64,000 bases of DNA from Planotetraspora silvatica (GCF_016863315.1 NZ_BOOQ01000016.1:62001-126000); one strand, 5' to 3'. Positions 36,841-45,891 are shown, counted from the stretch's first letter. Notes: generated by a model from the sequence alone, not told the origin. A program made the numbers and translations.

Positions 36841-38310
36841 ATGCCGTCCTTGCTGGGTGAAGAACCACTGTCTTTGACGCAGGAGCTGGACCTTCTGGCC
36901 TTCGGCCAACGCCTCAAGCACCTGCGGAGGCAACGTGGGCTCACCCTCTCCGAGCTCGGTGAGCGGGTGGGACGCGCGCCCAGCCAGCTCTCCCTCCTGG
37001 AGAACGGCAAACGCGAGCCGAAGCTGTCGCTCCTGAAGGCCCTGGCCGCCGCGTTGAGCGTCCCCATCGAGGAACTGCTCCGCAGGCAGGCGCCCAACCG
37101 GCGGGCGCAGCTGGAGATCGCCCTGGAAGAGGCCCAGCGCGATCCGCTGTACACGAGCCTCGGGCTGAGCCGGCTCAAGGTCTCCGCGCGGGTGCCGAAC
37201 GACGTGCTGGAGCACATCCTCGGCCTGTTCGACGAGTTGAAGGCGCGCGAGGCCAAGGGCACGGCCACCCCGGAGGAGGCCCGTGCGGCGAACGCCGACC
37301 TGCGGCGCGAGCAGCGGGAGCTCGGCAACTACTTCGAGGACATCGAGCAGGCGGCCGCCGAAGCCCTCGCGGCGGTGGGCTACCGGATGGGCCCACTGTC
37401 GGAGAGCACCGTCCAGGCGCTGGTCTCGCACTTCGGGTTCACCGTCCACCAGGCCCAGGACCTGCCCCGATCCGCCCGGTCGGTGACCGATCTCAGGAAC
37501 CGGCGGATCTACCTCAAACGCGAGCAGCTGGGGATGCACACCCCCCGGACGATCCTGCTGCAGACGCTCGGCCACTTCGCGCTCCAGCACCACAAGCCCC
37601 GCGACTTCGCCGACTTCCTGCGCCAGCGGGTCGAGGCGAACTACTTCGCGGCGGCCGTGCTGGTCCCGGAGACGGCGGCCGTGCCGTTCCTGCTGGAGGC
37701 GAAGCAGGACAAGGCGCTGTCCGTCGAGGACCTCAGGGACGTCTTCGGGGTCTCCTACGAGATGGCGGCCCACCGGTTCACCAACCTCGCCACCCGCCAC
37801 CTGGACCTCGTGTGCCACTTCGTGCGCAACGACGCGGGCGGGATCATCTACAAGGCCTACGAGAACGACGGGATCGTCTTCCCCGCCGACGAGCAGGGGG
37901 CAATCGAGGGCCAGCGACTCTGCCTGCGATGGTCCGGCCGTCAGGTGTTCCAGTCGCCCGACCGGTTCTCGCTGTACTACCAATACTCGGACACCCCCAC
38001 GGGGACCTACTTCTGCGTGGCCCACGTCGACCCGTCGCAGGAGAAGGATTTCGCGATCACGCTCGGCGTGCCGTACCGGGAGTCGCGCTGGTTCCGTGGC
38101 AGGGAGACCACCAGCAGGACCAAGTCGAACTGCCCGAACGGGGAGTGTTGCCGGCGGCCGCCCGCCGACCTGGCGCAGCGGTGGGAGGGGTACGCCTGGC
38201 CCTCGGTCCTGGCCAACTCGCACATCCTGGCCGCGCTGCCTCCGGGTTCGTTCCCCGGCGTCGACGAGGCGGACGTCTACGCCTTCCTCGACCGCCATGC
38301 GGCGTCCTGA
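36841..38310 (+). CDS. ramB: RamB-like acetate-metabolism regulator (XRE + IrrE-like)
   Basis: 489 residues. An N-terminal XRE HTH ([36 protein letters not shown], about 25-75), then an ImmA/IrrE-like domain ([13 protein letters not shown] in place of HExxH, so protease activity is doubtful) and a C-terminal DUF2083-type segment with several cysteines ([13 protein letters not shown]). This architecture is that of RamB and related short-chain-acyl-CoA-responsive regulators, which repress aceA in corynebacteria and mycobacteria. TAGGAT ends 6 bases before the ATG, so the transcript is probably leaderless. Confidence 0.88.
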   Translation: MPSLLGEEPLSLTQELDLLAFGQRLKHLRRQRGLTLSELGERVGRAPSQLSLLENGKREPKLSLLKALAAALSVPIEELLRRQAPNRRAQLEIALEEAQRDPLYTSLGLSRLKVSARVPNDVLEHILGLFDELKAREAKGTATPEEARAANADLRREQRELGNYFEDIEQAAAEALAAVGYRMGPLSESTVQALVSHFGFTVHQAQDLPRSARSVTDLRNRRIYLKREQLGMHTPRTILLQTLGHFALQHHKPRDFADFLRQRVEANYFAAAVLVPETAAVPFLLEAKQDKALSVEDLRDVFGVSYEMAAHRFTNLATRHLDLVCHFVRNDAGGIIYKAYENDGIVFPADEQGAIEGQRLCLRWSGRQVFQSPDRFSLYYQYSDTPTGTYFCVAHVDPSQEKDFAITLGVPYRESRWFRGRETTSRTKSNCPNGECCRRPPADLAQRWEGYAWPSVLANSHILAALPPGSFPGVDEADVYAFLDRHAAS

Positions 38311-38389
38311 CCGCGCCCTCGTCCGGTCACCCGGGGCTCCAGAGGCCCTCCGGCGCACCGTAGGGTGATGGCCGTGGACTCAGAGGTCG

Positions 38390-39358
38390 ATGAGAGGATC
38401 ATGCGTGCTGCCTGAGGTCGAAACCTGGCTGCGCAGCCGCACCACATCCTCCGCCGACTGGCCGATCGGCACCCTGATGGCTGCCAAGGGGACCACGCGG
38501 ATCAGTGTGGTCCTCCCGGCGCGCGACGAGGCCGAGACCGTGGGGGAGATCGTCGGCGCGATCCGGCGCGACCTCGTCGAGTCGGTGCCCCTCGTCGACG
38601 AGCTCATCGTCATCGACTCCCGGTCGACCGACGACACCGCGGCGCAGGCCGTACAAGCCGGGGCGAAGGTCTTCGCGCAGGACGAGATCCTGTGCGAACT
38701 GGAACCGCTCGACGGCAAGGGCGAGGCGTTGTGGAAGTCGCTCGCGGTGACGACGGGGGACCTCATCGTCTTCGTTGACGCCGACCTGCGGGAGTTCCGC
38801 ACCTCGTTCGTGACCGGGCTCCTCGGGCCGCTGCTGGTGGACCCCTCGATCGCGTACGTGAAGGGGTGCTACGACAGGCCGCTGTCGGGGGTGCAGGGCG
38901 CGGGCGGACGGGTCACCGAACTCGTCGCGCGGCCGCTGCTCAACCTGCACTGGCCGCTGCTCGCCGGCTTCGTCCAACCGCTCTCGGGGGAGTACGCCGG
39001 ACGGCGCAGCGCCCTGGAGCGGGTGCCCTTCGTGAGCGGGTACGGCGTCGAGATGGCCCTGCTGATCGACCTGCTCGAGTTCGCGGGGCTCGACGCCCTG
39101 GCCCAGGTGGACCTGGGCAGGAGGGTGCACTCCCACCAGTCGACCGAGGCGCTCGGCGGGATGGCCGGGCAGATCATGCACACGGCTTGGTCCCGCCTCG
39201 AACGGCAGGGCAAGATCGTGTCTCTGCACGTCCCGTCGGCCCAGGTGACCCAGTTCCGGCGGGGACTGTACGGTCACGACCCGCTGGTCAGGGACGTCAC
39301 GGTCGCCGAGCGGCCACCCATGGTGACCGTCCCGCAGTACGCCGGCCGGGGGTTGTAG
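38390..39358 (+). CDS. gpgS: glucosyl-3-phosphoglycerate synthase
   Basis: 322 residues. GT-A glycosyltransferase (GT81): ISVVLPARDEAETVGEIV binds the nucleotide, FVDADLRE is the DxD-type metal motif, and GRVTELVARPLLN and QPLSGEYAGRRSAL match GpgS. It joins glucose from an NDP-glucose donor to 3-phosphoglycerate, the first step to glucosylglycerate or methylglucose lipopolysaccharide. Start uncertain: AGAGG is 3 bases before this ATG, while GAGAGG is 7 bases before a GTG at 38405. A -10-like TAGGGT lies at 38361-38366. Confidence 0.9.
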   Translation: MRGSCVLPEVETWLRSRTTSSADWPIGTLMAAKGTTRISVVLPARDEAETVGEIVGAIRRDLVESVPLVDELIVIDSRSTDDTAAQAVQAGAKVFAQDEILCELEPLDGKGEALWKSLAVTTGDLIVFVDADLREFRTSFVTGLLGPLLVDPSIAYVKGCYDRPLSGVQGAGGRVTELVARPLLNLHWPLLAGFVQPLSGEYAGRRSALERVPFVSGYGVEMALLIDLLEFAGLDALAQVDLGRRVHSHQSTEALGGMAGQIMHTAWSRLERQGKIVSLHVPSAQVTQFRRGLYGHDPLVRDVTVAERPPMVTVPQYAGRGL

Positions 39359-39388
39359 CTCTAACCTGGGGGTGAATTATCGGTGACT

Positions 39389-39404
39389 GTTACTGGTCGG
39401 TAGC
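39389..39404. promoter_or_regulatory. operator candidate upstream of acyl-CoA dehydrogenase
   Basis: GTTACTGGTCGGTAGC, an imperfect palindrome about 50 bases before the gene. It resembles the palindrome at 31580-31595 and the TTAC-type operators of TetR-family fatty-acid regulators in general. The regulator is not in the window. Confidence 0.45.
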
Positions 39405-39454
39405 ATTCCTCTCCATTGGTCCCCCCTTTCGGCTTTCCCCATGGACAGGACTCG

Positions 39455-40681
39455 ATGACCGACAACACGACGGGCTTCAACCCCGAGCTGAGTGACGACG
39501 TTCGCGAGGTGCGTGACTGGGCGCGCGAGTTCGCTCGTGACGTCATCCGTCCTGCCGGAGCGGAATGGGACGAGCGGGAGGAGACTCCCTGGCCGGTCCT
39601 GCAGGAGGCGGCCAAGATCGGTCTCTACTCGCTCGACTTCTTCGCCACGCAGTGGTTCGAGGAGTCCGGGCTCGGTCTGCCCGCGACCTTCGAGGAGCTG
39701 TTCTGGGGTGACGCGGGCATCGGCCTGTCGATCGTCGGCACCGGCCTCGCCGCGGCGTCCCTCGCCTCGAACGGCACGCCCGAGCAGATGGGGGAGTGGC
39801 TGCCCCAGATGTTCGGCTCCGTCGACGACATCAAGCTGGGCGCCTTCTGCGCCTCCGAGCCCGACGCGGGCAGCGACATCGGCTCGATCCGGACGCGTGC
39901 CGTCTACGACGAAGCGTCGGACGAATGGGAGCTGAACGGCGTCAAGACCTGGGTGACCAACGGCGGCATCGCCAACGTGCACGTGGTCGTCGCCTCGGTC
40001 GACCCCTCGCTCGGCACCCGTGGCCAGGCCTCCTTCGTGATCCCGCCGGGCACACCGGGCCTGTCCCAGGGGCAGAAGTTCAAGAAGCACGGCATCCGCG
40101 CCTCCCACACCGCCGAGGTCGTCCTCGACCACGTCCGGATCCCCGGCTCGTGCCTGCTCGGCGGCAAGGACAAGCTGGACGCGCGGCTGGCCCGCGTACG
40201 CGGCGGAGCCAAGAGCGGCGAGCAGGCCGCCATGCGCACGTTCGAGTCGACCCGGCCGCTGGTCGCCGCCATGGCCGTCGGCCTGGCTCGGGCGTCGTTC
40301 GAGTACGCCCGGGACTACGCCGGGGAACGCGAGCAGTTCGGCCGGAAGATCGGCGAGAACCAGGCGGTCGCGTTCCTGCTCGCGGACATGGCCACCCGGA
40401 TCGACGCGGCGCGGCTGATGACCTGGCGGGCGGCGTGGATGGCCAGGCACGGCCGTCCGCTCGACCACGCGGAGGGCTCGATGAGCAAGCTCGTGGCGAG
40501 CGAGACGGCGGTGTGGGTGAGCGAGCAGGCCATCCAGATCCTGGGCGGCGCCGGCTACACCCGCGAGCACCCGGTGGAACGCTTCCACCGCGACAGCAAG
40601 ATCTTCACCATCTTCGAAGGCACGTCGGAGATCCAGCGCCTCATCATCGGCCGCGCCGTCACCGGCCTGCCCGTCCGCTGA
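39455..40681 (+). CDS. acyl-CoA dehydrogenase
   Basis: 408 residues. The three-domain flavoenzyme fold shows in AFCASEPDAGSDIGSI (FAD/acyl site), VKTWVTNGG, GLARASFEYARDYAGEREQFG and the C-terminal RDSKIFTIFEGTSEIQRLIIGRAV, where the catalytic Glu precedes GTSEIQ. It introduces the alpha-beta double bond into acyl-CoA. No electron-transfer flavoprotein or other beta-oxidation gene is adjacent, so the chain length is unknown. The ATG has a weak ACAGGA upstream; the frame extends 39 bases further left without a better start. Confidence 0.93.
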   Translation: MTDNTTGFNPELSDDVREVRDWAREFARDVIRPAGAEWDEREETPWPVLQEAAKIGLYSLDFFATQWFEESGLGLPATFEELFWGDAGIGLSIVGTGLAAASLASNGTPEQMGEWLPQMFGSVDDIKLGAFCASEPDAGSDIGSIRTRAVYDEASDEWELNGVKTWVTNGGIANVHVVVASVDPSLGTRGQASFVIPPGTPGLSQGQKFKKHGIRASHTAEVVLDHVRIPGSCLLGGKDKLDARLARVRGGAKSGEQAAMRTFESTRPLVAAMAVGLARASFEYARDYAGEREQFGRKIGENQAVAFLLADMATRIDAARLMTWRAAWMARHGRPLDHAEGSMSKLVASETAVWVSEQAIQILGGAGYTREHPVERFHRDSKIFTIFEGTSEIQRLIIGRAVTGLPVR

Positions 40682-40720
40682 GTTCGGCGTTCCCTCGAGA
40701 TCTCAGGTCGCCTGAATGGC

Positions 40721-41197
40721 TCACATCGGCACAAAGGTGAACGTGCACTGCGGCATTCCGACGGTGATGTTCGCGTCGAGGGCGTTAATCCATCCGCTCC
40801 CTACGAACCCCCACGAGTTGTGTGCCGGCGAGCTGTAGGTGTCACCGTGGGTGTAGTACCAGTAGTTCGAACTACCATAGGTCCCGCTCGTGGGTGAGCC
40901 GATCACGTAGCACAGGAACCAGTCGTTGCCGGCGTTCAACGTGCCCTTGGAAGCGAAGTTCGAGTCGTAGAAGGCCGAGCTGTGGACAGGCGCGTTGGCC
41001 GTCGGGCAGTACCTGCGCATGGAGAAGGTGTGCGAATAGGGGTCCGACGTACGCGCTGTCGACGATGACGTGCAGGCTCCGATCAGCGCCGTCGACGGTG
41101 CCGCCGACGCCGGCACGGCGACGACGAGGCCGCCGGCCAGCACCGCGGCCATGATGCCTCCGAGTCGGGTCATCCACCTTGGGTGTTTCGACCTCAC
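40721..41197 (-). CDS. small secreted protein with four cysteines
   Basis: 158 residues. A basic start and hydrophobic stretch (MAAVLAGGLVVAVPASA) end in ASA-A, a signal peptidase I site at about residue 34. The mature protein of about 125 residues has four cysteines (GACTS, RRYCPT, FLCYV, PQCTF), enough for two disulfides, and is rich in Ser, Tyr, Trp and Gly. I recognise no family. The GTG start has GGGAG about 9 bases upstream; the ribosome site itself sits in a short hairpin (CTCCC-GA-AGGGAG). Its base composition is less GC-rich than its neighbours, hinting at a different history. Confidence 0.7.
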   Translation of the reverse strand: MRSKHPRWMTRLGGIMAAVLAGGLVVAVPASAAPSTALIGACTSSSTARTSDPYSHTFSMRRYCPTANAPVHSSAFYDSNFASKGTLNAGNDWFLCYVIGSPTSGTYGSSNYWYYTHGDTYSSPAHNSWGFVGSGWINALDANITVGMPQCTFTFVPM

Positions 41198-41413
41198 GAG
41201 ATTTCTCCCTTCGGGAGTGTGTCGAGTGCAGTCAATCTGATCGGTTATCTCTGCCCGACGGCATAGATGCCATTTCGAATCGGCACCGAATCGGCATACC
41301 TTGATCGATTGCACTCGTCGCGCAGGTGGGCTCGGTCACCGCGCACGAATTCAATCCGTGGTCGAGTCGCCTTAGGCGGGAGCCCCAGTGGCGGCGGTGT
41401 CGCGACGGGCCGG

Positions 41414-42352
41414 CTATCCCGGTATCCGGGCGCGCAAGGCCGGGATGAACCAGTCCAGCACCGGCGCCAGGCTTTCGGGGGCCGGCCAGTCGTTGATCAC
41501 TGCCAGCAGCTGGAGGTACCGCTCCCTGCGCGGGTCGTTCGCCTGCTCCAGCCGGGTCAGCAGCCGGTGCCGGAGGTCGATGTCGTCGGGGCAGTCGAAG
41601 ACGCGCGCGTATTGGGCCGTGACCGCCGCGACAACCGGATCGGCCTGGGGCGAGGCCGGGTCGACGCCGGCTGCCAGGGCGGGGCCGGCATGGTCACGGA
41701 CCATCGCGGCCGAGTCGCGGCGCAGGGTCGTGGTGTCGCCCTGGGCACGCTCGGTCGCGTGCTGCTCGGCCGTACGCCGCATGCCGGCGCGAAAATCCGG
41801 GTCCTGGGACAGTTCGGCCAGCTCCACCCACGCCTCGACCTGCTCGGCCGTGGGGTCGTCGGGCAGTTCGGGGGTCATGGAGCGCCTGATTCCCACGAAT
41901 TCGGCGTCAGGGTCCAGGCCGCCGAAGGCGGTGTCGAGGAACTCGCCGATCAGGCGGCGACGCTCGTCCTCGGAGAGCTTGGCCAGTTTGTGCATGAGAT
42001 CCATCTCCTCAGGGGTTGATCCGCGCTTGGCCACCGCCGTCAGCACCGCGCGCCGCATGCGCAGCGTTCGGATCTGCACCGCCAGCGCCTCGGCGTGCGC
42101 CGCGGCGACGTCGGGGAGCGAGCTCTCCCGGTCCACGACCTTCCGGATCGTGGGAAGGTCCACTCCGAGGTCGCGCAGCGTCCGCACGAGGTCCAGGCGC
42201 GCGACGGCGTCGATGCCGTAGAGGCGGTAGCCGGCCGGGCTGCGGTCGGTCGGCGGCACGATTCCGCAGTCGGAGTAGAACCGGATGGCCTTGACCGTCA
42301 GCCCGGTCCGCCGGGCCAGATCACCGATCGAGTAGAGCGCGTCGCCGTCCAT
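41414..42352 (-). CDS. MerR-family transcriptional regulator
   Basis: 312 residues, long for MerR. The N-terminal winged HTH (ALYSIGDLARRTGLTVKAIRFYSDCGIVPP) and dimerisation helix are typical. The C-terminal 200 residues are acidic and helical, without a visible metal or drug site, and may bind an unknown effector. The promoter contains a MerR-like dyad (42369-42389), consistent with autoregulation. Confidence 0.85.
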   Translation of the reverse strand: MDGDALYSIGDLARRTGLTVKAIRFYSDCGIVPPTDRSPAGYRLYGIDAVARLDLVRTLRDLGVDLPTIRKVVDRESSLPDVAAAHAEALAVQIRTLRMRRAVLTAVAKRGSTPEEMDLMHKLAKLSEDERRRLIGEFLDTAFGGLDPDAEFVGIRRSMTPELPDDPTAEQVEAWVELAELSQDPDFRAGMRRTAEQHATERAQGDTTTLRRDSAAMVRDHAGPALAAGVDPASPQADPVVAAVTAQYARVFDCPDDIDLRHRLLTRLEQANDPRRERYLQLLAVINDWPAPESLAPVLDWFIPALRARIPG

Positions 42353-42368
42353 GTCCCCACTCTCGCGC

Positions 42369-42389
42369 CTCCCCTTACTGGAGACTCAA
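42369..42389 (-). promoter_or_regulatory. MerR-type promoter/operator
   Basis: Read on the minus strand: TTGAGT (-35-like) followed by CTCCAGTAAGGGGAG, a CTCC/GGAG dyad inside an extended spacer, the arrangement MerR proteins use. It lies 17-37 bases before the regulator's start. Confidence 0.5.
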
Positions 42390-42423
42390 GCGCGTTCCGC
42401 GCCAGGAAGTCGATCAGATCGAG

Positions 42424-42468
42424 TTTCGATCCTCACGGAAGTCGCTCAGGATTCCGTGAGGATCGAAA
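42424..42468. terminator. perfect 17-bp stem-loop
   Basis: TTTCGATCCTCACGGAA (42424-42440) and TTCCGTGAGGATCGAAA (42452-42468), loop of 11 bases. It lies downstream of the YCII gene on the minus strand and upstream of the merR promoter, where it could isolate the two. No clear T tract follows. Confidence 0.6.
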
Positions 42469-42594
42469 AGGTGGCGCGCGTGCCCTCCCCGGCAGGCGGC
42501 CGGTGCGCGCCTTGGTCATGCCTTCGCCGGCTGCCTGATCACGCCGCCAGCCGAAAGCGCCCGCCTCAGGTCGTCATCGGCGGCCGGTCAGAGG

Positions 42595-42864
42595 TCATCC
42601 GAAGATTTCGTTCCACTCGCGGACGTACCAGTTGCGGACGACGCCGTTCAGGACGAAGGGATCCTCCCTGGCGAACTCCTCGGCCGCTTCGCGGGTGGTG
42701 AAGACGGCCATCGAGCCTTCGTTCTGCGGGTCGCCGAAGGTGCCGACCATCAGGAGCGTGCCCTGGGCGTGGAAGTCGTCGAGCCGGGCGCGGTGGGCGG
42801 GAAAGTGGGCGGGCGCCTTCGATGCGACGTCGTCCCCCGAGTCGTAGAACATCACGTACTTCAT
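42595..42864 (-). CDS. YCII-domain protein
   Basis: 89 residues of the dimeric ferredoxin-like YciI fold: KYVMFYDSGDD, HFPAHRARLDDFHAQGTLLMVG, EEFAREDPFVLNGVVRNWYVREW. The conserved His and Asp positions of the family are present (PAHRARL, REDPF). YciI-like proteins include small-molecule-binding proteins and rare enzymes; the substrate is unknown. GGAGGG lies 4-5 bases before the ATG. Confidence 0.82.
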   Translation of the reverse strand: MKYVMFYDSGDDVASKAPAHFPAHRARLDDFHAQGTLLMVGTFGDPQNEGSMAVFTTREAAEEFAREDPFVLNGVVRNWYVREWNEIFG

Positions 42865-43008
42865 TGACCCTCCAAGCGTAAGTGGCGACTAACGCTATCG
42901 GTGAGGGCGCCGAGATGCACCTGCCGCTCTCCGTGCCCGAGCTTCACTGCGGCCGGGGCGGTCATCTCTCCTGGGGCGTTCTCGGTTTCGTGACGTGCGA
43001 GCAGCGGC

Positions 43009-43260
43009 TCACAGGTCGCCGAGTTCGCCGAGTGGCTTCGTCCAGAAGTCCGGGTCGTGGGGTTCTTCCTCGACCGCGGGGTCGATGACGACGTGCATGA
43101 TTCGGGCGAAGGTCTTGTAAGCGTCGTCCTCGCCGACGCGAATCTGCCCGCGTGAAATGAGCCGGGTCCAGTGCCGCTGTTCGGCTTCGACGCGCGGCAG
43201 GAGTTGGTCGCGGCTGAGCGTGCGTGCTTCCTCGACGGTGAGTGGCTTGAAAGCGGCCAT
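43009..43260 (-). CDS. small hypothetical protein
   Basis: 83 residues, charged: MAAFKPLTVEEARTLSRDQL, EAEQRHWTRLISRG, DPAVEEEPHDPDFW. No membrane segment, signal or family I recognise. GACAAT on the minus strand ends 7 bases before the ATG, as in other probable leaderless genes here, which supports it being real. It faces away from the lipoprotein gene at 43437. Confidence 0.6.
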   Translation of the reverse strand: MAAFKPLTVEEARTLSRDQLLPRVEAEQRHWTRLISRGQIRVGEDDAYKTFARIMHVVIDPAVEEEPHDPDFWTKPLGELGDL

Positions 43261-43436
43261 GCCGCCGATTGTCGCATTCGGCCGGCAGCCGAGTCAGTGG
43301 GAATCGAGTTCGGTGCGCCGGGTGTCCGGGTGCAGACATGTGGGCCCGTGGCGGCACGCGATCATGCCGGTGGCGTAGGGCCGGCGCGGGCCCGGGCTGG
43401 CGGGGTGGGCCGGCCGTACGACAGGATGATCACGTG

Positions 43437-44021
43437 GTGAGCCGATTGATCCTCTTCGTGGCCCTCGGTCTCGTCGTCCTGGCCGGATGTGGTTCCGACG
43501 CGGCAGTCAGCGGTGCGGAGATAGAGCGGCTCCGCGCGCAGGGTGTGGCTCCGGATCTCATCTATCTGGTCGACCTGCCGGGATATGAGCTGGCCGAGCA
43601 GTCAATGGGCGTGATCAACGAGGAGGGGTTCGGCGCCGTCTACGCCTCACCGGAGGGGCGGCAGGTCGAGTTGCGGGTGGACCACGGCTCTTTCGGCGAC
43701 GACGTCTGCCAAGGCGTTCCGGTCCACAACGCCACGCCACTCGACGCGCGAGTGACGTGTGAGCGGGATGACGCGGGCTGGTACCGGGTTGCCGGCGACC
43801 GTCATGAATACGTGTCGGTCCAGGGGAATCGCCTCCTGAAGCTCAACGGGCGTGTGACCGAGGTGAGCCGGGACGCGCTGAAGGCCGCCGTCGCCGGGGC
43901 GCGGCATGCGGTGAGCGACGGGAGCGGTACTCCGGAGCCGCCACGGACGCCGGTCCAGCGAGGAGACCTGCCCACTGCGGGTGACGGTGCTCCGAACAAC
44001 GAGGTCGGCCCGGGCGGCTGA
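43437..44021 (+). CDS. putative lipoprotein
   Basis: 194 residues. The N-terminus SRLILFVALGLVVLAGCGSD carries a lipobox (VLAGC) at about residue 18, so the protein is probably lipid-anchored outside the membrane. The mature part (APDLIYLVDLPGYEL, VDHGSFGDDVCQGVP, GDRHEYVSVQGNRLLKL) is not assignable; two cysteines could form a disulfide. The start is one of two adjacent GTG codons; GATGAT ends 6 bases before the second. Confidence 0.7.
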   Translation: MSRLILFVALGLVVLAGCGSDAAVSGAEIERLRAQGVAPDLIYLVDLPGYELAEQSMGVINEEGFGAVYASPEGRQVELRVDHGSFGDDVCQGVPVHNATPLDARVTCERDDAGWYRVAGDRHEYVSVQGNRLLKLNGRVTEVSRDALKAAVAGARHAVSDGSGTPEPPRTPVQRGDLPTAGDGAPNNEVGPGG

Positions 44022-44075
44022 GATCCGGGCTCCCCGTGTCCCGGCCGAGAGGGTCATCCCGGCCGCGCGTGAGGG

Positions 44076-44552
44076 TCAGTGCGGAACTCCCGCGATGGAA
44101 GGGGAGGGCGTCGAGGAGCCCGGTTCGTAGAACTCCTTGAAGGTGAACGCCTCCGGCCCCGGCCCTTGGGCGCGGATCAGCGCGAGACGCTCCATCGCCT
44201 CGCCGAGCGTCGGCGTGTGCCCTTCGGGCACCCACCACATCAGCGTGTACGGCACGGCCGTGCGCGCGAACCATTCGCGGCGGCGGCGCAGGATCTCCAG
44301 ATGCGCGCTGCGGTAGACGAAGTTCCACAACGCCTCGCGAGACTCCCACACCGACACGTTGACCAGCAGGTCGTCACCGTACTCGTGGGTGATGACCTCG
44401 GTGGGGTCGTCGCTCTCCATCATGCGCCAGACGAACCCGGGCGCGGAGTCGGAGACGGCGTAGATGGGCTCGAGGGCTGCGACGAAGTCCGCCAGCTCGG
44501 GGGCGTCGATGGGGGCGACGAGATGCGCGACGTTCAGCTGGGCGAGATGCAT
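44076..44552 (-). CDS. DUF3291 protein
   Basis: 158 residues. LAQLNVAHLVAPIDAPELADFVAALEPIYAVSDSAPGFVWR, VNVSVWESREALWNFVYRSAH and YTLMWWVPEGHTPTLGEAMERL are the DUF3291 pattern, an ABM-like ferredoxin fold. Function unknown. TAGACT (44559-44564, minus strand) ends 6 bases before the ATG: probably leaderless. Confidence 0.8.
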   Translation of the reverse strand: MHLAQLNVAHLVAPIDAPELADFVAALEPIYAVSDSAPGFVWRMMESDDPTEVITHEYGDDLLVNVSVWESREALWNFVYRSAHLEILRRRREWFARTAVPYTLMWWVPEGHTPTLGEAMERLALIRAQGPGPEAFTFKEFYEPGSSTPSPSIAGVPH

Positions 44553-44600
44553 GGCCGGAGTCTATGTCAGTCATGATTGTTTTTAGAAGGTCTCCCGAGG

Positions 44601-45251
44601 CTATTCGGGGACATCCTTCGCGATGAACGCGACGCAACACTCACCGGGACGTGGGTCGAGCGCCGCCGCGATCCGGTCCTCGCCCAGGCCGCGAAGCATG
44701 CCCTCGCACATGGCGAGGTTCATCGAGCAGACGAGCACGGGATGTGTCTCGGCCAGGACGTGGAACGGGCAGTTCCGCAACCTGATCCGGCCCTCCTCCT
44801 CGTACGGCTCGTAGCCGCGCCCGACGAGGACGTCCATCAGTCCGGTCTCGTGGCTCGCGGCCGCCAGGCGCTCTCCCGTACGGCGGGCGGCCTTCTCCGC
44901 CTGCTCGTCGCCGTCGAGCTGATCGACCACCTCGGCCAGGACAAGCGCGAGAGTCCGGTAGTCCCGGGGCGGCAGGCTCACCATCCGTTCCGGCCCGCCT
45001 CTGCGGTAGACCTTCGCCGGCCGGCCGCTGCCCGGCCCCGTCCGGTCGTTGAGCCGGCGGAAATCCGCCTCCAGCAGTCCCGCTTCGACCAGCTTGTCGA
45101 GGTGGAAGGCGGCGAGCGTGCGCTGGACGCCGATCGCTTCCGCCGCCTCGTTCCGCCCGACGTCCCGCCCCTGCGCGGCGACGAAGCGGTACAGCTCCCG
45201 CCGTACGGGATCGGCGAGCATGCTCATCGACTCAAGGTCGTCGCTCTTCAC
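44601..45251 (-). CDS. HTH regulator with a C-terminal cysteine cluster (SufR-like)
   Basis: 216 residues. N-terminal winged HTH (SMLADPVRRELYRFVAAQGRDVGRNEAAEAIGV, FHLDKLVEAGLLE). The C-terminal half holds NCPFHVLAETHPVLVC, then NLAMCEG and GECCVAF, five cysteines arranged much as in SufR-type iron-sulfur-cluster-binding regulators. It may therefore sense iron-sulfur or redox state; no suf genes are nearby, so the target is unknown. The GTG start follows TAGACT by 6 bases, the same box as the DUF3291 gene 700 bases away. Confidence 0.75.
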   Translation of the reverse strand: MKSDDLESMSMLADPVRRELYRFVAAQGRDVGRNEAAEAIGVQRTLAAFHLDKLVEAGLLEADFRRLNDRTGPGSGRPAKVYRRGGPERMVSLPPRDYRTLALVLAEVVDQLDGDEQAEKAARRTGERLAAASHETGLMDVLVGRGYEPYEEEGRIRLRNCPFHVLAETHPVLVCSMNLAMCEGMLRGLGEDRIAAALDPRPGECCVAFIAKDVPE

Positions 45252-45336
45252 AGCCGGAGTCTAGGCGGCACCCAGGCGACGGCCCTGCCGGCGGACAAGA
45301 GATCGGGGCCTCCGGCGGCGCACGGCCCGGGGGTTG

Positions 45337-45353
45337 GTTCGGGTTCGAACAAC
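45337..45353. promoter_or_regulatory. MarR operator O1
   Basis: GTTCGGGTTCGAACAAC; its reverse complement GTTGTTCGAACCCGAAC matches O2 (45892-45908) at 14 of 17 positions. It lies 20-36 bases before the marR-type gene, overlapping the region just upstream of its -10 box. Confidence 0.6.
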
Positions 45354-45372
45354 TGGGTTGTACCGTGAGGGA

Positions 45373-45837
45373 ATGGACGAACCCGCGTGGCTCGACGAGC
45401 ACGAGTTGAGCGCCTGGCAGGCATTCCTCGCGACGGGCGCCATCATCAACCGCCTGGTCGAGCAGCAGCTCAAGGACGACTCGGGCCTGTCCCACTCGCA
45501 GTACGAGGTCCTGGTCCGGCTGGCGGACGCGCCGGACGGAGAGCTGCGGATGACCGAACTCGCCGGCGCCGCGTTCACCTCCAAGAGTGGCCTGACCTAT
45601 CAGGTCGCCCAGTTGGAGAAGGCGGGCCTGGTCCGGCGGCGGGCCTGCCCCACCGATGTCCGGGGGGTCATCGCCTCGCTCACCGACGAGGGATGGGCCG
45701 TGCTCCGCGCGGCGGCGCCCGGCCATGCCGCCCTGGTCCGTGAACTGTTCGTCAGCGGCCTCAGCCGGGAGGAGTTCGCCGGTTTCGCCGCAGGGCTGTC
45801 GGCGCTGCTCGGCCGGCTGTCCGTCCACGCCGGCTGA
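45373..45837 (+). CDS. MarR-family regulator of the riboflavin-like genes
   Basis: 154 residues. Winged helix: LSHSQYEVLVRLADAP, RMTELAGAAFTSKSGLTYQVAQLEKAGLVRRRACPTDVRGVIASLT, then a dimerisation helix. TACCGT (45361-45366) ends 6 bases before the ATG, so the start is set here and the mRNA is probably leaderless. Three matching palindromes, one in its own promoter and two before ribA, indicate autoregulation and control of the two downstream genes. The ligand is unknown. Confidence 0.87.
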   Translation: MDEPAWLDEHELSAWQAFLATGAIINRLVEQQLKDDSGLSHSQYEVLVRLADAPDGELRMTELAGAAFTSKSGLTYQVAQLEKAGLVRRRACPTDVRGVIASLTDEGWAVLRAAAPGHAALVRELFVSGLSREEFAGFAAGLSALLGRLSVHAG

Positions 45838-45891
45838 CAGGCGACGGCACACCCAGTGAATGTCATCTGTCACGAGGAGCGGTTCGTGGGG

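Noticed and set aside
36841-38310. Functional metalloprotease activity in the RamB-like protein
   Set aside because: The ImmA/IrrE motif is LGHFALQHH, which lacks the HExxH glutamate.
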